DNA from: Muscardinus avellanarius
Taxonomy: Eukaryota; Chordata; Mammalia; Rodentia; Gliridae
Reading direction: 5' to 3'
Length of the DNA stretch: 64,000 nt
Assembly (NCBI GenBank): GCA_963383645.1
Contig: OY726560.1
Span: 65,651,823 to 65,715,822, forward strand
In this document: positions 54,893 through 64,000 of the stretch, in pieces
Layout: each line of letters opens with the position of its first letter
Numbering within the stretch: position 1 is the first letter of the stretch
Notes under the pieces: model-generated
Seen by the model: only the letters and a program-made list of their open reading frames with translations
The model's database searches: none
What the model was told of the DNA's origin: nothing
Position numbers and translations under genes: made by a program

Positions 54893-57340
54893 CATTAGGC
54901 TCCATGATGTTCTTAAGTATTTGAGTCCTAGGTAGTAGCAAATACATTTTCCAATTACCTAAAGTTATTTTATAAACAGCCTTAAAGACTGATTGGAAAG
55001 TTATGTATTGGTGGAACCATGAGGATGACTTTTAGTTCAGTCTCATTAATAAACTCTTAGGTGTTTTAGGGTCATGGTCACAATTCATGATCTCTTATTT
55101 GTTTGTTTTAGTTTTTATAATTAAAATATACCCACTACACTGATAAGTTCAATATGATAACAGTTTTTAAAATAGCATTAAATAATAGTTAACTCAAATT
55201 GAAGAAATAATAAATCAGATAGAGAAAGGAGAGATTAGTTTAGAAAATGAGGTTAACATAATTCTGGGACTGTTATTAAATGTTAGGTATAAACTTTCAA
55301 GCAACCAAGACCAAAAGAAAATTAGAAGAAATTTTAGAATTTCTATTTTCTGATAAAAGAAAGCTTTTCAATCAAAAGAGATGAGCTTCTTATCAAATAT
55401 TTATTTTAAAAAAAGCTTTTCTCCCCCTTTCCTCCAGATTCAGTGAGTTTTTATATTTATTAGGAATCTAGAGTTTTGTTAGTGCTTTCCCTGTTTTCTC
55501 TGAATCTCTATTTTTCCCATTCATTATGCACCATGGTAGCGACTTGAATAAAATGCTATGATAACACTTTCATGACTTGCTTAATGTCAAATGATTAGAG
55601 AAGAAGAGATAGAAACCAGCTGGTGTAACCTCTAGCCAGGCCAAGACCGAAGCCAATGTATCTTATCAGACAATTGAAACCACTTGCTCCAGCTCGACCC
55701 CTGCTTGCAAGGTCAAGGAGGTAATGTGCAAATTCAGGATGCTTCTGAAAGTCTTTTTAAAAGACTTCTGGGTGGTAAAGGCTTGGCCGAAATGACTTCT
55801 TCTGTTCCCTGGAAACTCAAACCCAATATTTTTGCACAGAGCCTAGGCAAAAGTGCTTGAATTTGACCTTGTTACTTCAAAGCTTCTATTGCACTCTTAA
55901 AGATAAAGGAAAACATCACAGCCTCCTAACAAATGGACTGCTGGCTCCAAGCAATCATTTGAGGGTACTTAAACAGTCAAAAGCCATTAATGTTATCACA
56001 AAGTTGAATCCCTCTTCTTGGAAATCTGGGAACTAAGATTCATTTTCCTTTGTTGGCATCTGTGTTTGTCTCCATTTCCTTTCTTTTCTTCAGTCACAAG
56101 TCTCTTGTCTTTAAATTAAGTGCATCATCAAACAGTTTATGGGACTCAATAACTCCCTTTCTCATTCTTCCAGAAATTTGTATCCTCTGTGAAATTCCAA
56201 CTTCATCAGTTTTCCAGAGAGCTTTTGAAGGTCTTGCCTGCCTGATCCTTCATTGATAATTTATATATATACTCACAGGCCTGAATCAGTAGGGCTATTT
56301 GTTAATCATTTTTTCAGAAAAGTTATGCATCTCAATCTCAGTGAAGTCTTGAAAAGCAAGGAGGCAGGAAGCCAAGACAATATGAAATAAAATATATGAC
56401 ACAGAAGTATGTCTTCCCAAGACAAATCTTTTTGTTTGCTCAGGAATTCCAGTGTGTCCTGTCTTGTGTGGCATTGCCCACTACAGAATCCCTGTAATCC
56501 TAACAGTAAGTTTAATCCTGGAGTAATATATTGCACTGGAGCCACCATCTTCCAAGCCACACAACTTCAGTTGCAGGAAGAGTTTATGGCACAGATGTGT
56601 CTGTCATTCACTTCACTGTCAGTGAAGAAGGGTGATGAGATAGATGTCTATCAGTGACAGTGACTGTTCTATGGGAAATGTGAATAGCAGAAACTTCCTT
56701 TTCTAGCTTCATACACTTGGGTACACATTATTTGCTTATGAAGATTTTGTTTATTCCTATTGATGGTGCTTATCCCAAGTATTTATTAATGTTTATGATT
56801 TCCTTATGATTATGATGTTAATGGAAACTATAAGATGCAAATTATGCAGTCATATTCTTCTAGCATTCCTTATGTAAAGACCATAAATCTAGGGCAGCCA
56901 TAGTAGTCTTTGTGGCAGACATGTACCAACAAAGTACAAGGACATCTCAGAATTTCTGTATATAAAGAGTTTAGCAGCCTCTGCTTGGGGTTGGAAGGGT
57001 TGACTAGAGTAATGTGTCTAAGAAACACATTACTTTTCCTTAGATTTTTTGTTTACTTGGTTTGGGTTATAAACGGGAGAGAGGAAGATTAGTGGGATTC
57101 AATAGCCTCCTGTTCCTGTTAAGTAACTTCTTGATTTCATATTTCTAGGCTGAAAATATAGTTACTCAAAAGGAAACAACTCATAAATATTCACAGGAAT
57201 AAACATTACAATCACAAGGTTTTTCATTTGTTACCTGATTCACCTTAGTGATAATCTGAGACTGGGGACAAGGATTTTGCCCCTTCTCAAATGAGCGCAC
57301 TGATTGGTCACTTCTCCATATCCTCAGTGTAACCTGTCTC
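54893..57340. other. Unique DNA, no gene seen
   Basis: A long stretch without a recognised repeat. 55610-55960 has a more even base composition than its surroundings. Open frames (68-84 codons) show no family. Confidence 0.5.
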
Positions 57341-57566
57341 CAAAATAGAATGGAAGGGTAGGAGAGGAAGAAGGCTGAGGTTGACTAATGGAGGAGCTAC
57401 ATCCGAATATGTGTAAAAGTAGAAATGTAGCATGGTTAACCTGGACACTCACTGTTGGGAGGGCGAAGGTGAAGCAGGGGATGGGGGAAGCACCAAGCAC
57501 AGTCTGAATGTATGCCATTTTCAATATGTTCCATATAAAAATAAAAATAATTAAAAAACAAAATAG
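57341..57566 (+). mobile_element. Short L1 3' UTR insertion
   Basis: Body about 57349-57558. 3' UTR only: 'tggaagggtaggagaggaagaaggctgagg', 'agcatggttaacctggacactcactgttgggaggg', 'gaatgtatgccattttcaatatgttccatataaa'. CAAAATAG stands at 57341-57348 and 57559-57566. Confidence 0.88.
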
Positions 57567-59439
57567 GATTTAGCTCTTCTGTGCACTGTCTGATGGCATT
57601 TTCAGAGAGTTTTTATTTAATAAGAAACAAAATTTCAGAAATCAATGATATGTGCAGTTGTGACCAGCAGCCAAGTGCCACAAGAATCTTTTCAATTGCA
57701 GGGTAGGGAGGGTTCTCAGCTTGTTCTTTAGCTTTGACAAAACCTGTTTTGTATAGATTGTTGCTTATAACTTATGTCTAATGACTACAGGCTAAGTTAG
57801 CCTAATTGTTGACAACCTTGAACTAAAATTAGCATCCTAATTAGGTTGCTATCATCTACTGCTATATTATGTGCTCCTACATAGATCACAGGATTAACTG
57901 GGTGTCTCTGAGAGGATGTTTGAATATCAGTGTCATAAGCACTTTCTGGAGTTCATCACACTTTCCCATTGCTTTTATTCTTGCTTTTCACTTAGATAAT
58001 CTTTTAATTTGTCTTCTTCAGTATTAATTTGTTGGATTATTATAATGCCAATATAAATACAGATTTGATATGCTGACAATATTTGAACTTGTGCATGGAT
58101 TTGGAACCTAGATTTTGGGGAGGCAGAGGTGATCATAATATTGATCCAAGGAGCTCATTTCAGATTGGGGATGAAGAGAAAAGGGTAACTAATCACCATC
58201 ACCAAGAGAAGTTCTAAGAAAGGCATCTTGTAAAGCAAGAAAAGAAAGTACTTTGAATGACATCTTTTATTTCTCTTATGAAAGTATTGAAACCTACATC
58301 TATGTTGGACTTACACTTTTCTGAAAATTAGTGGGAACCCAATAAATGTTTTCTTAATTGAATAACATATTCGGTCCAACTTTTTAGCAATGCCAAATCT
58401 AATGAGTATTCTGCATATTACTACTTTACAGCCCTGAAGCCTTACAGATCCATATCATTAGAAAGTCCTGGTTCAGGTTCTTCACAGTGTCTTCATGACA
58501 GTTGCATAAATGCAGCTGATTTTCACATTGAATATCCATCAGAGTCACCCACAGGGAGACCTGCATCCAATCATCCAGTATCTTAGCTCTGAGCAAAGGA
58601 ATCGCCTTTCCCTGTCATCTCCCTTATCATGCTCTCCTGTCCAGAAAATATCCTCCGTCCAGTTCAGGCCATTACATAATCCTCTCCATGAAAGTTTATT
58701 TCAAATATCAGAAATCCATTTGCAACTGGAAAAGTATCAAAGTTAGCAAACTTCCGGTAGAGGTAAAACAAGACAAGAATTCTTCCGTAATTACGGTATT
58801 TAAGTGTAACCTCCATCCCCAGCTCCCTTGTTGGATTTCGTTCCTTTGTCCTGGGTGGTAGATTCCTGCTTAGTCTTGTTCTTCTTTCCTCTTGATTTCT
58901 TAGGCCCTTTCATAAATGTTTCTTTTTTATTGCATTACTAGGTACCAAGCCCTCCTCTGTAGGTGTGGCCCTCTCTGGGGCACAGACCTGTCATGCCGAC
59001 TTCTCCACTTTCTTCGTGTTTTGTGGTTCTGGGGTGTCCATCTCTAGTGGTTATTCCCAGCCCCAAGGGCGCGGTTACAGTGAAGTCCCTGCTCTTCCAC
59101 TTTGGCTGCTCCACCCCCCTTCCCTTTCTGTTGCTCATACTTCCCTCCACTCATTCTTGGACTCTGTTTATTCCTCTTGCCTCTGCTTCCCACAGGCATT
59201 TGTGTCTTGTTCCCTTGAGTTTTCCTCCTCTGAGCACAATGGAAGAAGTTATTTAACCACCCCTTCAGGCCTTGTGCTTATGAGAGGAAAAGGCTGGTTA
59301 CCAGACAACACCAGAAGAACCGACAGGAAGAGGCTATTCAGACATGAACACCGAGTCTGTTCACAGTGCTGTGAGAGAGTCCTCCAAGAAGCTGTCATGA
59401 GAAGGCAGTGTCAGGTGAAGCAGACTCCCAGACCCCGGC
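57567..59439. other. Unique DNA; 164-codon frame not called
   Basis: The largest plus-strand frame (58965-59459) reads through GC-richer DNA and ends in a MIR. It shows no domain, no conserved motif pattern and no splice context. No gene is called. Confidence 0.5.
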
Positions 59440-59570
59440 ACCCTCCATCCAAATCCTAGCTCCACTTCTTATCACCCATGTGAATGTTTAACTTCTTCAT
59501 GCCTCAGTTTCCCCATAAAATGTAGATATTTAACATGAGCGTTACTCAAGGGTTGTGACATGAGCTGGTC
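59440..59570 (+). mobile_element. MIR SINE, 3' half
   Basis: Order: 'aaatcctagctccacttcttatcacccatgtgaatg', 'aacttcttcatgcctcagtttccccataaaatgtag'. Confidence 0.75.
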
Positions 59571-60761
59571 CTTTGGCATTTGGTCACCTTCAAGGGGGCT
59601 TCTGGGAAATGTAGTTTCTTGGCTGAAGTAAGATGGAGAACAAGAACATATACTGGGAGGTGATTAGTAGTCCTTTTATTGTATTGAATCATGTGAGTAA
59701 ATTACCTGCTCATAAATGAAATAGAAAGGTAAAAATGTATCCTACAAAGTTATGCATAAGTCAGGCCACTCTTCTTTGAGTATTTACTTATCTCTAATTC
59801 CATTCTCTAGCTGGTCCACTTGAGGGGTTGCCCTTTCCTGGGATCCCTGTCTGCCCCAGGGGACCCCAGGTTTCTTCAACCTCTCTGAAAGCCAGCACCT
59901 GCTGGTGGCCACCTGAGTGAAACAGACTCTGGGAATAACTACCTAGTGCTCACAAGGTCATTGCAGATTTGAACTTTAGCCCTCCATGTGAACTCGGCGC
60001 CATTCTTCTAGCATATTATTTTTAAATAACAGTCAAAATTTATTAATGGAAGCAAGCATTTTTGCCATATAATCAGGTATAGCTCCCTCATTACTTTACT
60101 TGAAGTAACTGGATGTGTTCTTATGCTTGGGAAATAGAGCTTGAATTTTCAGCTCTACTTAACACAATTAGGGCTGAGGAGTATGTAAAAGAATATAGTT
60201 AACTTGACCATAGTGTCCCCATTACTGGAGAAAAACAATTTATTTCATTAACATGTATTTATTAACATACCCCATGGACATTAGATATAGAAGTTTATTT
60301 GATGTCCTTTATTATAGTAGTTAAATTATAAAAACATATTTAATGCTTTATAAATAATTTTATAGCTTAAACCAAGCACCTTTGTCATCCTTTGGGGCCT
60401 ACAATCATTAAAGCAGAATCAGTTACTTTTAAAAATTTCATAGTTGGCACATTCTTCTTTATATATTGACTGTGTCCATGGTGAATAATAAACACTAAAG
60501 TTACTCCATCCAGGAATAATGGTGCTGGTCAGAGAAGGATTTTCTTCCTTATGTGCAGTCATCCTCCCACAGATATTTGGGTTTAGTCTTCTCTGTGCAG
60601 ATTTCTCAGCTATTCACAAACTGACTGTGTTAGCAGAGTTGGTGGTGTGGTAAACACTAAAAAGATAATATCACTTAATACTGTGGCCTCTTGTGCCCAT
60701 TCTCAATCTATAAACAGTGTTGGACTCCTTAGACTTAGACAAAAGAGATCTTAGGTCAAAG
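59571..60761. other. Unique DNA, no gene seen
   Basis: Nothing recognised. Confidence 0.5.
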
Positions 60762-60989
60762 GGAACCCCTAGCCAGGCGTGGTGGTGACTGCTTATAATT
60801 CCAGCATTTGGGAGGCTGAGACAGGAGGATCATGGTTCTCAGACAGCCTCAGCTACCTAGTAAGGTCCTTTGCAACTCAGTGAGACCTTGTTTCAAAATA
60901 AAGAATAAGAAGTAGAGCTGGGGGTATAGGTTGAAGGTAGAATGCCCCTGGGTTCCATTCCCAGTACCACAAATAAAATGGAACCTCTA
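60762..60989 (+). mobile_element. B1-dID SINE, type A, with target-site duplication
   Basis: Body 60772-60979. Complete dimer with 'ctcagacagcctcagctacctagtaaggtcctttgcaactcag', the standard linker and 'gcccctgggttccattcccagtaccac'. Flanks GGAACCCCTA (60762-60771) and GGAACCTCTA (60980-60989) differ at one base. Confidence 0.9.
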
Positions 60990-61379
60990 TGTTTGCTCCT
61001 CAGTTTTCCAGCTGGAAGGGGCTTCCACTGCCTTTGGGGGTGGGGAGCAATAGAGCAGTGACACTTTATTGTGATACCTTCATCAATTCTCAAAGGCAGG
61101 AGGCAGACCTCTCCCTTCACACCCACACTTTTGCTCACCTGGACAGAGTCTTCTGCATTTTCTGTCAAAATCATTTATTCTGCCTGCAGCCTTGACCTGT
61201 GGGAGGATGTGGGTACAGTGTGTAGGGCTGCCCAGCAGAGATCCCACAATGTGACTAACTCTCCTCAGGTCCCCCTTTCCATAACCAAACTGTTACTCAA
61301 GAGTCCTGCATGAAGCTTATACTTTGTGGCTGGTATTTACTGGGGACACCCACAGGGTTTCCTTTCCTAGTCTCTCTCC
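60990..61379. other. Unique DNA, no gene seen
   Basis: Frames of 68-93 codons overlap in opposite strands here. Nothing is recognised. Confidence 0.45.
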
Positions 61380-61392
61380 TTCCATACCCTTC

Positions 61393-61440
61393 CATTTACC
61401 CATTTTAGCATTTACCCATTTACCCATTTACCCATTTTAG
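61393..61440 (+). repeat. Short tandem repeat, 'ccatttac' units
   Basis: Repeated 'ccatttac', 'ccatttta', 'gcatttac' units inside the L2 relic. Confidence 0.85.
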
Positions 61441-61984
61441 GCCACCACCATCCATCTTATATCCTAGAGACCCAGGGAGTCATCTGTAACCCTTCCCTTT
61501 GCCTCAGACCCACCATGTTCCATCCAGAAGCTGGTCCCGTTTGTTCTCCCTCCAAAATATATCCTATAGAAGCACATGCATACTCCCCCTGCTGCAAGCA
61601 TCTCCTACCAGATAACCACATCGCTTCCCAAGTGGCACCAAATCAACTGGAGCCCCCTCTGTGCCCGCCTTCCCATGGCTACTGGGCTGACATGCTGAGG
61701 GGATCACGCAATTCCCACCCATTAGCCTCCTATTGAATGGAGAGTGAAACCCAAGCCTCCTTCCACATCCTAGGAGCGTGATAAGCTGGAGCTCTCGTCA
61801 CCTTCTGACCTCATATCAAGTTCTCCTTTGTGGAGCAAGCTCAGGGCTCTGGGGCCTTCCGTTCATTCCCACAGCATCCTCTGCTGGACCTTGCCTGAGA
61901 CTCTGGGCCTGAAATGTCCTTCTTCCCTGCTTTTCAGTGTTGGAGGCTTTTGCTATGCTTTGGATAAGTTATGGTTGATGGTTA

Positions 61985-62597
61985 TGGTTTATGGTTTGGA
62001 TCAGTGTTCCAGAGGCCTATGTGTTGGAGGCTTGGTTGCCCGCCTGTGGCACTATTGGGAGATGTTGGGACCTTTAAAAGGCAGAGCCTAGAGGGAGTAA
62101 GTTAGGCCATAGGGGTGTGTCCTTGAAGGCAACTGTGGGGCTCCAGCCCCTCCTCTTCTCGCACTTCCCAGCTGCCCTGTGTAGCAGCTTGCCCCACCAT
62201 GCACTCCTGCCATCAGGTGCTGCTTTGTCAGGGGCCAAGTGATCGTGAACTTTCTGATCCCTCTGAAATTGTGACCCCACGAAACCTTTCCTTTTAAAGT
62301 TGATTGTCTTAAGCCAGGCATGGTGGTGCATGCTTGTAATCTCACTAATTGCAAGGCTGAGGTGGGAGAAAGATTAGAGCTTCATGACCAGCCTCAGCTA
62401 CTTAATGAGGCCCTCCACAACTTAATAAGACCTTGCTTTAAAATAAAAAATAAAAAATTGGGCTGGGGGTGTAGCTCAAAGGGAGAATGCCCCTGGGTTC
62501 AATCCTCAGGACCATAATAAATAAATATGGAAATAAATAAATAAAGTTGATTTTCTTGGGCATTGTGTTACAATAAAACAAATCTAACGAACCCACC
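61985..62597 (+). mobile_element. MaLR LTR interrupted by a SINE
   Basis: Starts near 'tggtttatggtttggatcagtgttccagaggcctatgtgttggaggcttgg', with 'cctgtggcactattgggagatgttgggacc', 'gagggagtaagttaggccataggggtgtgtcc', 'ccaccatgcactcctgccatcagg', 'aaacctttccttttaaagttgatt'. After the SINE it resumes 'gttgattttcttgggcattgtgttac'. Same family as 32617 and 44033. Its 5-bp duplication could not be fixed, and the LTR ends are approximate. Confidence 0.83.
62296..62557 (+). mobile_element. B1-dID SINE, type A, nested in the LTR
   Basis: Body 62311-62542. Complete dimer with 'gaccagcctcagctacttaatgaggccctccac', linker 'taaaataaaaaataaaaaattggg', ID arm 'gtgtagctcaaagggagaatgcccctgggttcaatcctcagg' and (AAAT)n tail. 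Flanks AAAGTTGATTGTCTT (62296-62310) and AAAGTTGATTTTCTT (62543-62557) differ at one base and both belong to the LTR. Confidence 0.95.
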
Positions 62598-62889
62598 TGC
62601 TCACCTTTGAGAATTCGGCTCACATATCACTTCCCAGAGTGGTTCCTTTATTATATGTTCTTCATAAACCTTATTTATTTTCTTCCTGGTTCTATGAACA
62701 ATCTAAGATTTTTAATTATAATTATTATTTTATTGTCTGATCCTGGAGCACAGCAAAACATTTTTATTTTGTTCATCACTCTGACCCTGAAATGTAATAT
62801 TTCCCTGGCACACAGCAGAAGCCTGATAAATATTTGCTGTTTAAGTAACTGAATAAATGAGTAAGACTGCTGTTGATGTGTTTGTGCAG

Positions 62890-62982
62890 CAGAACATTGT
62901 GAAGCACTTGATTCAGTATCATCCCTTTGACAACATGGTCAGAAACTTTTACTTACCGCTGAATCGTTTTACAAAACACCAG
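62890..62982 (+). CDS. Candidate single coding exon, product unknown
   Basis: A 93-base segment (31 codons, both ends in phase 0) lies between a good acceptor (ttgatgtgtttgtgcag, cut after 62889) and a strong donor (CAG|GTAAGG, cut before 62983). The peptide begins QNIVKHLIQYHP and ends LPLNRFTKHQ, with mixed non-repetitive composition, aromatic residues and a basic end. It sits in the gap between an L2 tail and an L1 and is not part of either. I do not recognise the protein. If real, the surrounding DNA is intron of a plus-strand gene. If not, it is a chance open stretch, and one exon alone is weak evidence. Confidence 0.3.
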
Positions 62983-63068
62983 GTAAGGTGTGAGGAAAGA
63001 AGTAACAAAAGCCAGACTACAGTAAAGCCGCTGATAAGAGCATTGCTGTCTTAGGGGTCGATGATTTT

Positions 63069-63787
63069 AAGTGAGCTAGGCACCTTGGTGGAAGTGCAAA
63101 CTAGTTCAGCCACTATGGAGATCAGTGTAGAGATTCCTTAGACAACTGGGAATGGATCCACCATATCTGGCTATACCACTCCTGGGTATCTTTCCAAAGG
63201 GGCTGAAACCAGAGAACTACAGTAACATAGGCATACCATGTACATAGCAGCACAATTCACAATAGCCAAACTATGGAGCCAACTTAGGTGCCCATCAACA
63301 GATGAATGGATTGCAAAATTATTTGAAATACACACAATGGAATTCTACTCAGCAATAAAGAAGAACAAAATTATGTCATTGGTAAGAAGATGGAAAGGCT
63401 TGGAAAACATTATGTTAAGTGAGATTAGCCAAGCACAGAAAGAGAAGGGACATATGTGTTCTCTAATATGCTCAAGCTAGGGAGTACTCAGAATACTAGA
63501 GGGACTTCAGATAATGGAGGAGATTCTCAGTGGAGATGGGGAGGAAGGGTAGGGGAGGAAGAAGGCTGAGGTTTCATTAATGGAAGTGCTACCTGTGACT
63601 ATTTGTATATATGTGAATATAACATTGTTACCCTGGATACTGTATTGGGAGGGAGAAAAATGGGGTGGCGGGAAAGGCTCCAAGTACTGTGTGAATGTAT
63701 GTATGCCATTGTCAACACAATCTACATTATGATGTGAGACTATAATACACCAATAAAAAATTAAAAATAAAAAATAAATGAGCTGGG
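63069..63787 (+). mobile_element. L1 LINE 3' end, 5'-truncated
   Basis: Body about 63081-63775. ORF2 C-terminal tail in a frame with a shift near 63235: 'AAQFTIAKLWSQLRCPSTDE', 'FEIHTMEFYSAIKKNKI', 'IMLSEISQAQKEKGHMCSLI'. The 3' UTR ends 'gtcaacacaatctacattatgatgtgagac', 'caccaataaaaaattaaaaat'. Flanks AAGTGAGCTAGG (63069-63080) and AAATGAGCTGGG (63776-63787) agree at 10 of 12. It starts within a few bases of the same L1 point as the copy at 23145. Confidence 0.88.
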
Positions 63788-63899
63788 TGGACATACTTAG
63801 CAGCTGTGAGTAGAGACTGTGAATATCCCCACCTAACCCAGTGCTGGGCTCGTTCCTGCCTGGGGCTGGTCTCCCAGGTTCCTATGTCACCTGTTACTC

Positions 63900-64000
63900 C
63901 TCTCAAATAAGACTCAGGTGTCAATTTCTCAGCAAGGCCTTCCCTGACTGTCCCACTTGAATGGTGACCCCTCATCACCAATACAAATACTTACCTTACC
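63900..64000 (+). mobile_element. L2 LINE fragment, runs off the window
   Basis: 'gactcaggtgtcaatttctcagcaaggccttccctgactg' followed by 'cccctcatcacc' is a typical L2 3' segment. It continues beyond the end of the window. Confidence 0.72.

Larger units (their letters stand above)
61380..62865 (+). mobile_element. L2 LINE 3' part, interrupted by a MaLR LTR
   Basis: First part 61380 to about 61945: 'taggccaccaccatccatcttatatcc', 'gagacccagggagtcatc', 'attagcctcctattgaatggagagtgaaacccaagcctcc', 'accttgcctgagactctgggcctgaaatgtccttcttccc'. It resumes at about 62600 with 'ctcacctttgagaattcggctcacatatcacttcccagagtggttcc' and ends with the L2 tail 'cctggcacacagcagaagcctgataaatatttgctg', 'aactgaataaatgag'. 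The two parts are consecutive in L2 order. Confidence 0.78.

Noticed and set aside
58965..59459. 164-codon open frame, plus strand
   Set aside because: It lies in GC-richer DNA where open frames are expected on both strands, shows no domain, and ends in a MIR relic.
1..64000. CRISPR arrays, operons, prokaryotic mobile systems
   Set aside because: All repeats found are eukaryotic retroelements or microsatellites. No spaced direct-repeat array or bacterial gene is present.

Overview
The window is a 64 kb stretch of AT-rich, repeat-dense mammalian DNA with no complete gene. The host is best read as a squirrel-lineage rodent. The evidence is about two dozen copies of a dimeric SINE that fuses a B1-like (7SL-derived) left part to an ID-like (tRNA-derived) right part. 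This matches the B1-dID family known from squirrels, dormice and the mountain beaver. Rodent-style MaLR LTRs and L1 3' ends agree with that. No bacterial, plasmid or phage signature is present, so operons, ribosome binding sites and CRISPR arrays do not apply.

Two SINE types recur and are named here for the entries. Type A has a right arm like an ID element ending in a 'cctgggttc(c/a)a(t/a)ccccagtac' motif, and a left arm with 'acagcctcagctacttagtgaggc'. Type B has a left arm with a perfect Pol III B box (GGTTCGAAGCC) and 'ctggcttaagagaccctgtttc', and a right arm ending 'gggcttccaggaaccccagtaccacc'. Type B copies look younger and in one place interrupt a type A copy.

Layout. 1-830 is GC-richer sequence, possibly the end of a retrocopy. 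831-10900 is mostly unique AT-rich DNA with an old L1 (2990-3880) and four SINEs. 10919-11868 is a 5'-inverted (twin-primed) L1 with flanking duplications. 12000-23000 holds two SINEs with microsatellites, two MaLR LTRs (14194 and 21137), MIR and L2 relics. 23145-23812 is an L1 3' end. 23800-37000 holds more SINEs, MIRs, two MaLR LTRs (32617 and 34185) and a SINE-in-SINE nest (35126-35520). 37083-38005 has two solo LTRs in tandem, followed by a cluster of type B SINEs up to 39600. 41526-42166 is an antisense MaLR LTR split by a SINE. 44033-44430 is a complete MaLR LTR. 45480-46610 is another L1. 47570-47897 is a retroposed 7SK RNA copy on the minus strand. 50961-52388 has two solo LTRs of one ERV2/ERVK-like family. 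54765 and 57349 are short L1 tails. 61380-62865 is a three-level nest (L2, MaLR LTR, SINE). 62890-62982 is a possible single coding exon, and 63081-63775 is another L1 3' end.

There is no sign of a co-operating gene system. The content is a layered record of retrotransposition (L2/MIR, then MaLR and old L1, then ERV2-like LTRs, type A SINEs and type B SINEs) in intergenic or intronic DNA. Family names are by recognition of characteristic sequence, not by a library search. Several insertions are independently supported by target-site duplications (TSDs) that can be read directly.
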